Shown in pieces: positions 7,277 through 9,915 of a DNA stretch of 9,915 nucleotides. Source of the stretch: Deltaproteobacteria bacterium. GTDB taxonomy: Bacteria; Desulfobacterota; Desulfobacteria; Desulfobacterales; JAFDDL01. The notes beneath the pieces were generated by a model, which made no database searches, was not told the origin of the DNA, and saw only the letters and a list, made by a program, of their open reading frames with translations. The position numbers were made by a program, and so were the translations under genes. The DNA is taken from contig JAFDDL010000098.1 in NCBI GenBank assembly GCA_019310865.1, positions 1 through 9,915 on the forward strand, written 5' to 3'. Each line of letters opens with the position of its first letter. Position 1 is the stretch's first letter.

Positions 7277-7308
7277 TTGCAGATGATATGGCTTTGGGAT
7301 TATACAAT
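7277..7308 (+). promoter_or_regulatory. Possible promoter of yqgE
   Basis: TACAAT (7303-7308) matches five of six -10 bases, or TATACA (7301-7306) four of six. The nearest -35-like hexamer is TTGCAG (7277-7282), only three of six, at 18-20 bp. The position, about 42-50 bp before the ATG of yqgE, is reasonable. It is a weak call. Confidence 0.3.
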
Positions 7309-7349
7309 AGCGTAAAGAGTCAATTTCAAAACCGGAGACCTTACCATTT

Positions 7350-7919
7350 ATGGACCCACCCATATTAGAATCCCTTCAGGGGCATTTTCTCATGGCCATG
7401 CCCAACCTGCTGGATCCGAACTTTTATCGGACCGTCACCTTTCTATGCGAGCATACCCATGAAGGGGCCATGGGTATTGTCGTGGACAGAATTCATGAGG
7501 ATATCGCGGGTGAGCAGATTTTCAAAGAACTCAATATCTCTTATTTGCCGGAAAATGCCAAGATCCCCATTCATTTCGGTGGTCCGGTCCACATGAACGA
7601 AATATTCATCCTTCATGGGGCGCCTTTTCATTGGGAAAGCTGTTCGGAGGTTTCCACCGGCTTTGCCTTGAGCAACACCATGGATATCCTGGCGGCCATC
7701 GCAATGGGTAGGGGGCCGTCCGATTACATGATTGCGCTGGGTTGCTCCGGGTGGGCAGCGGGTCAGTTGGAAATGGAATTAAAGGAAAACGCGTGGTTAA
7801 CGTGCCCGGCGACTATGGAAATTGCATTTGAAGTTCCCGAGGCGCTTCGCTGGGAAACGGCCATTAAGCGAATGGGTATCGACCCGGATCTCATTTCGGA
7901 TACCGCTGGGCACGCATGA
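7350..7919 (+). CDS. yqgE: YqgE/AlgH family protein (DUF179)
   Basis: 189 residues, the normal length of the family, read from ATG 7350 with GGAG at 7334-7337 (spacing 12, a little long). Family motifs are in order: LQGHFLMAMPNLLDPNFYRTV (9-29), CEHTHEGAMGIVVDR (33-47), IHFGGPVHMNEIFILH (74-89), the stretch SCSEVSTGFALSNTMDIL (97-114), and LGCSGWAAGQLEMELKENAWL (130-150). It is a single-domain cytosolic protein whose biochemical role is not settled. AlgH was first described as a regulator of alginate production in Pseudomonas, and in many genomes yqgE sits beside the Holliday-junction resolvase gene yqgF, which is not seen here. It is divergent from the hypothetical/glycerate-kinase unit (205 bp gap) and convergent with the small gene at 7921. 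Its TGA ends one base before that gene's stop. Confidence 0.92.
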   Translation: MDPPILESLQGHFLMAMPNLLDPNFYRTVTFLCEHTHEGAMGIVVDRIHEDIAGEQIFKELNISYLPENAKIPIHFGGPVHMNEIFILHGAPFHWESCSEVSTGFALSNTMDILAAIAMGRGPSDYMIALGCSGWAAGQLEMELKENAWLTCPATMEIAFEVPEALRWETAIKRMGIDPDLISDTAGHA

Positions 7920-7920
7920 G

Positions 7921-8067
7921 TTAGGATTTAGCCTTGGCTTTTGGCTTGGGTTTCTTTTTCTTCAAACAGACCTTGTCTTTTCGGACAAATGCGCAAAGCT
8001 TCGGATTGTAATATTCCTTGCAGTTTGAGGGGTTATAAAGCGGGCATTCCGGGTTCTTCTCAGACAT
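7921..8067 (-). CDS. Small 48-residue four-cysteine protein with lysine-rich tail
   Basis: I read this small gene directly: ATG at 8065-8067, TAA at 7921-7923, 48 codons. It begins MSEKNPECPLYNPSNCKEYY. Cysteines sit at 8, 16, 25 and 34 (spacings 7, 8 and 8 residues between them), next to Asn/Tyr/Pro residues. From K36 onward the sequence is almost only K, P and A, ending AKAKS. On the minus strand AAGGA lies 9 nt before the ATG, a proper ribosome binding site. Evenly spaced cysteines in so small a basic protein suggest binding of one metal ion (zinc, or an Fe-S centre in an anaerobe). The lysine tail suggests nucleic-acid or acidic-partner contact. Both are inferences. The function is unknown and I recall no named family. 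It converges with yqgE and is divergent from the dynamin-like gene. Confidence 0.72.
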   Translation of the reverse strand: MSEKNPECPLYNPSNCKEYYNPKLCAFVRKDKVCLKKKKPKPKAKAKS

Positions 8068-8130
8068 ATAGTTATATCCTTACATAATAGTTAATTTAAA
8101 ATGTGAAAACACTATTAACATAAAACCCCT

Positions 8131-8159
8131 GCGTTTACAAGACATTATGTCTGGAACGC
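8131..8159. promoter_or_regulatory. 29-bp interrupted palindrome, operator-like
   Basis: GCGTT (8131-8135) pairs with AACGC (8155-8159), and inside it AGACAT (8140-8145) pairs with ATGTCT (8147-8152) around a single T. The unpaired spacers are TACA on the left and GG on the right. A centre of one base is too tight for an RNA hairpin of full length, so binding of a dimeric regulator to DNA is the better reading. It lies about 64 bp upstream of the small Cys gene and about 148 bp upstream of the GTPase gene, so it could serve both. Confidence 0.4.
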
Positions 8160-8222
8160 TTTATGCGGCCGGATCGGACCGGGACTGGCCGGTTTGATGC
8201 CACCCAATCGATAGAAATCACT

Positions 8223-8249
8223 TTGACTTTCTTTTGGTTCCATTGTAAT
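8223..8249 (+). promoter_or_regulatory. Possible promoter of the dynamin-like gene
   Basis: TTGACT (8223-8228, five of six) and TGTAAT (8244-8249, five of six) are good hexamers, but the spacer is only 15 bp, below the usual 16-18. Start of transcription would be near 8256, about 50 nt before the ATG at 8307. Confidence 0.33.
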
Positions 8250-8306
8250 AACCTGCCTTTCCGCGAGCCCTTGCTTTCGAAATGTTATGGACAGGCGCCA
8301 ATTATC

Positions 8307-9915
8307 ATGGACTACTCTCTCTTAAAACAAGATCTACTTCAGTCACTTCAAGATATAAAATCCACCTTCGTCCAAGCAGAATCGATACCCGGTCTGTCAG
8401 TGCGGGCCTTTTCGGTCTGGAAAACGAGTTGTGAAACGATCCGAAGGCAATTATCCGGTGAAATAATCCGGGTAGCCGTTGTTGGCTCCATCAAGTCCGG
8501 CAAGAGCACATTTGTAAATTCACTGATCGGAGCCGACCACTTGAAACGTGGCGCCGGTGTGGTGACGTCTTTTGTCACAAAGCTCAGAAGCGGGCCATTT
8601 CTTCGTGCCAGGCTCATTTTCAAATCCTGGGATGATGTCAACGCCGACGTGGCCCAAGCCCTTGTTCTACTGCCGGAATTCAGGTTCTTTGATGAAAAAA
8701 GAACGTTCGACATTCGACGCGTTGAAGACCGTGATCGGTTGGAGAAATCCCTGGCGCTTCTGGGGCCGGATCAACTGGTTGTCGATGGTACTCGAAATGC
8801 CAACAGCCTGCTGCTTGGCGCCTACCTGCAGGGCTTTGATCGTGTTAGAGAGATTCTTTCCTCGGAGGATTTGACCCTGATTTACGGTCCGGAACGCTTT
8901 ACTGAGCACCGGTCATTTGTGGGAAATGACGCCCTTTCCGTCTATTTGAAAGATATTCATCTGGGGGTCGATAGTCCGATTCTGGACGATTATGTGGAAA
9001 TTGCCGACTGCCAGGGAAGCGATTCACCCAATCCCCTTCACCTGGCCATGATTCAGGATTATTTGCACCTGACCCATTTGATCGTTTATGTCATCAGCAG
9101 CCGGACCGGTCTGAGACAGGCGGATATCAAATTCCTATCCCTGATCAAACAGATGGGGATTATGGATAATATGCTCTTTGTGGTCAACTGCGACTTTAAT
9201 GAACATGAAAGTCGAATAGATCTTGACAGACTGGTCGAAAAGGTCCGCGAAGAGCTGTCTTATATCAAGCCCGATTCGGAGGTTTTCACCCTCTCCGCAC
9301 TTTTGAATCTGTTTCGTTCCGAGAAGAAGCTCCTGGGACAAAAGGATTCAAATCGGTTGCAGCAATGGGAACAGGACCAGGAACTCAAGGCCCTGTCTGA
9401 TGCGCAAACCAAAGAGTTTGCCGCCACATTCCATGCAAAAGTCAACCAGGAACGCTATGCGCTGTTGTTGGAAAATCAGCTGGAACGTATTCGAGTCATG
9501 GTGGCTGAAATTGCCCGCTGGATAGACGTGAACCGGGAGGTCCTCAAGCAGGATGCCGATCAGATTAAAGCCATCGTCCTGAGACTGAATGACCATCAGC
9601 AGAGACTCGGGCAAATTCGGTCCATGGTGAATCAAACTCTGGACGGCGCCCTGAATCAGATTAAGATCGCGTTGAAAAGGGAAGTGGATCGGCTTTTCAA
9701 CGACCGATCGGAAGGCGTTTTGGTACAGGTGAATGATTTCATCAACAACTTCGACCTGAACACGACCGCGCATGAGTCGCACCTGAGAGAGGTGGGCTTT
9801 ACCCAGACCCTGTATCTGATATTTCAGGAGTTCAAACAGGCGCTGAACATGCATCTGGCCGAGATGGTCAAACCAAAAGTGATCCGATTTATCCGGGGAC
9901 AGGAAGCGGCGATCA
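8307..9915 (+). CDS. Dynamin-family large GTPase, 3' end outside window
   Basis: Open from ATG 8307 to the right edge, 536 codons visible. The frame is also open upstream of the ATG, but MDYSLLKQDLLQ reads as a natural start. The ribosome binding site is weak (ACAGG 8291-8295). G1 P-loop GSIKSGKST (60-68) is preceded by the strand IIRVAVV. G2 is probably Thr87 in GVVTSFVT. G3 is DCQG (234-237) in EIADCQGSDSPNP. The expected G4 place reads VVNCDFNEHES (N294), without the usual N/T-K-x-D. After about residue 375 the chain is long, charged and helical (NQERYALLLENQLERIR, NREVLKQDADQIKAIVLRLN, KREVDRLFNDRSEG), as in the stalk of bacterial dynamin-like proteins. These bind and remodel membranes or protect them under stress. 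Partners often lie next door, here beyond the edge. Family likely, precise role unknown. Confidence 0.8.
   Translation, partial: MDYSLLKQDLLQSLQDIKSTFVQAESIPGLSVRAFSVWKTSCETIRRQLSGEIIRVAVVGSIKSGKSTFVNSLIGADHLKRGAGVVTSFVTKLRSGPFLRARLIFKSWDDVNADVAQALVLLPEFRFFDEKRTFDIRRVEDRDRLEKSLALLGPDQLVVDGTRNANSLLLGAYLQGFDRVREILSSEDLTLIYGPERFTEHRSFVGNDALSVYLKDIHLGVDSPILDDYVEIADCQGSDSPNPLHLAMIQDYLHLTHLIVYVISSRTGLRQADIKFLSLIKQMGIMDNMLFVVNCDFNEHESRIDLDRLVEKVREELSYIKPDSEVFTLSALLNLFRSEKKLLGQKDSNRLQQWEQDQELKALSDAQTKEFAATFHAKVNQERYALLLENQLERIRVMVAEIARWIDVNREVLKQDADQIKAIVLRLNDHQQRLGQIRSMVNQTLDGALNQIKIALKREVDRLFNDRSEGVLVQVNDFINNFDLNTTAHESHLREVGFTQTLYLIFQEFKQALNMHLAEMVKPKVIRFIRGQEAAI

Larger units (their letters stand above)
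8068..8306. other. Divergent control region between small Cys gene and dynamin-like gene
   Basis: 239 bp between two genes that point away from each other. The left third is AT-rich and carries overlapping inverted repeats: AATAGT (8086-8091) with ACTATT (8111-8116), and GTTAAT (8090-8095) with ATTAAC (8114-8119). The middle has the palindrome listed at 8131-8159. Next come three CCGG tetramers starting at 8169, 8179 and 8189, exactly 10 bp apart. Rightward, TTGACT (8223-8228) and TGTAAT (8244-8249) could be a promoter for the GTPase gene, though their 15-bp spacing is short. Confidence 0.45.

Noticed and set aside
9348..9854. 168-codon minus-strand frame inside the dynamin-like gene
   Set aside because: Antisense reading of a confident helical coding region. 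The long open frame follows from the codon use of the real gene.

Overview
The window looks like a chromosomal segment of a Gram-negative bacterium, most likely a Desulfobacterota sulfate reducer of the Desulfosarcina/Desulfobacteraceae kind. That placement is an inference from the gene mix (YqgE/AlgH protein, MOFRL-type glycerate kinase, soluble DUF2156 protein, dynamin-like GTPase, tiny cysteine/lysine protein) and from a base composition that is visibly GC-richer from about 3050 onward. No rRNA, tRNA, CRISPR array, transposase or prophage gene was found.

Left part (1-3051), visibly AT-richer. It holds the 3' end of a TPR-like gene, then a gap with a good sigma-70-type promoter (TTGACA, 18 bp, TATTAT). 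A single large gene follows for an exported S9-family serine peptidase with a recognisable Ser-Asp-His triad. Next come 592 bp without a convincing gene, containing several inverted repeats just ahead of the next gene.

Centre (3052-7144). A 12-helix MFS transporter on the plus strand converges with a three-gene minus-strand unit. Read 5' to 3', that unit is a Pro/Ser-rich hypothetical protein, a glycerate 2-kinase (DUF4147 + MOFRL) and a soluble DUF2156 (phosphatidylglycerol lysyltransferase C-terminal-like) protein. The gaps are 14 and 61 bp, so one transcript is likely. A perfect TTGACA with an A/T-tract behind it lies ahead of the first gene.

Right part (7145-9915). yqgE is transcribed divergently from the minus-strand unit. 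It converges, with one base between the stop codons, on a 48-residue gene with four cysteines and a lysine-rich tail. Upstream of that small gene, and divergent from it, begins a dynamin-family large GTPase that runs off the right edge (536 codons visible). The gap between the two holds a 29-bp interrupted palindrome.

The genes do not form an obvious single new system. The parts most worth a second look are the small four-cysteine protein, the dynamin-like GTPase with its unusual G3/G4 motifs, and the palindromic elements in the two gene-poor gaps.
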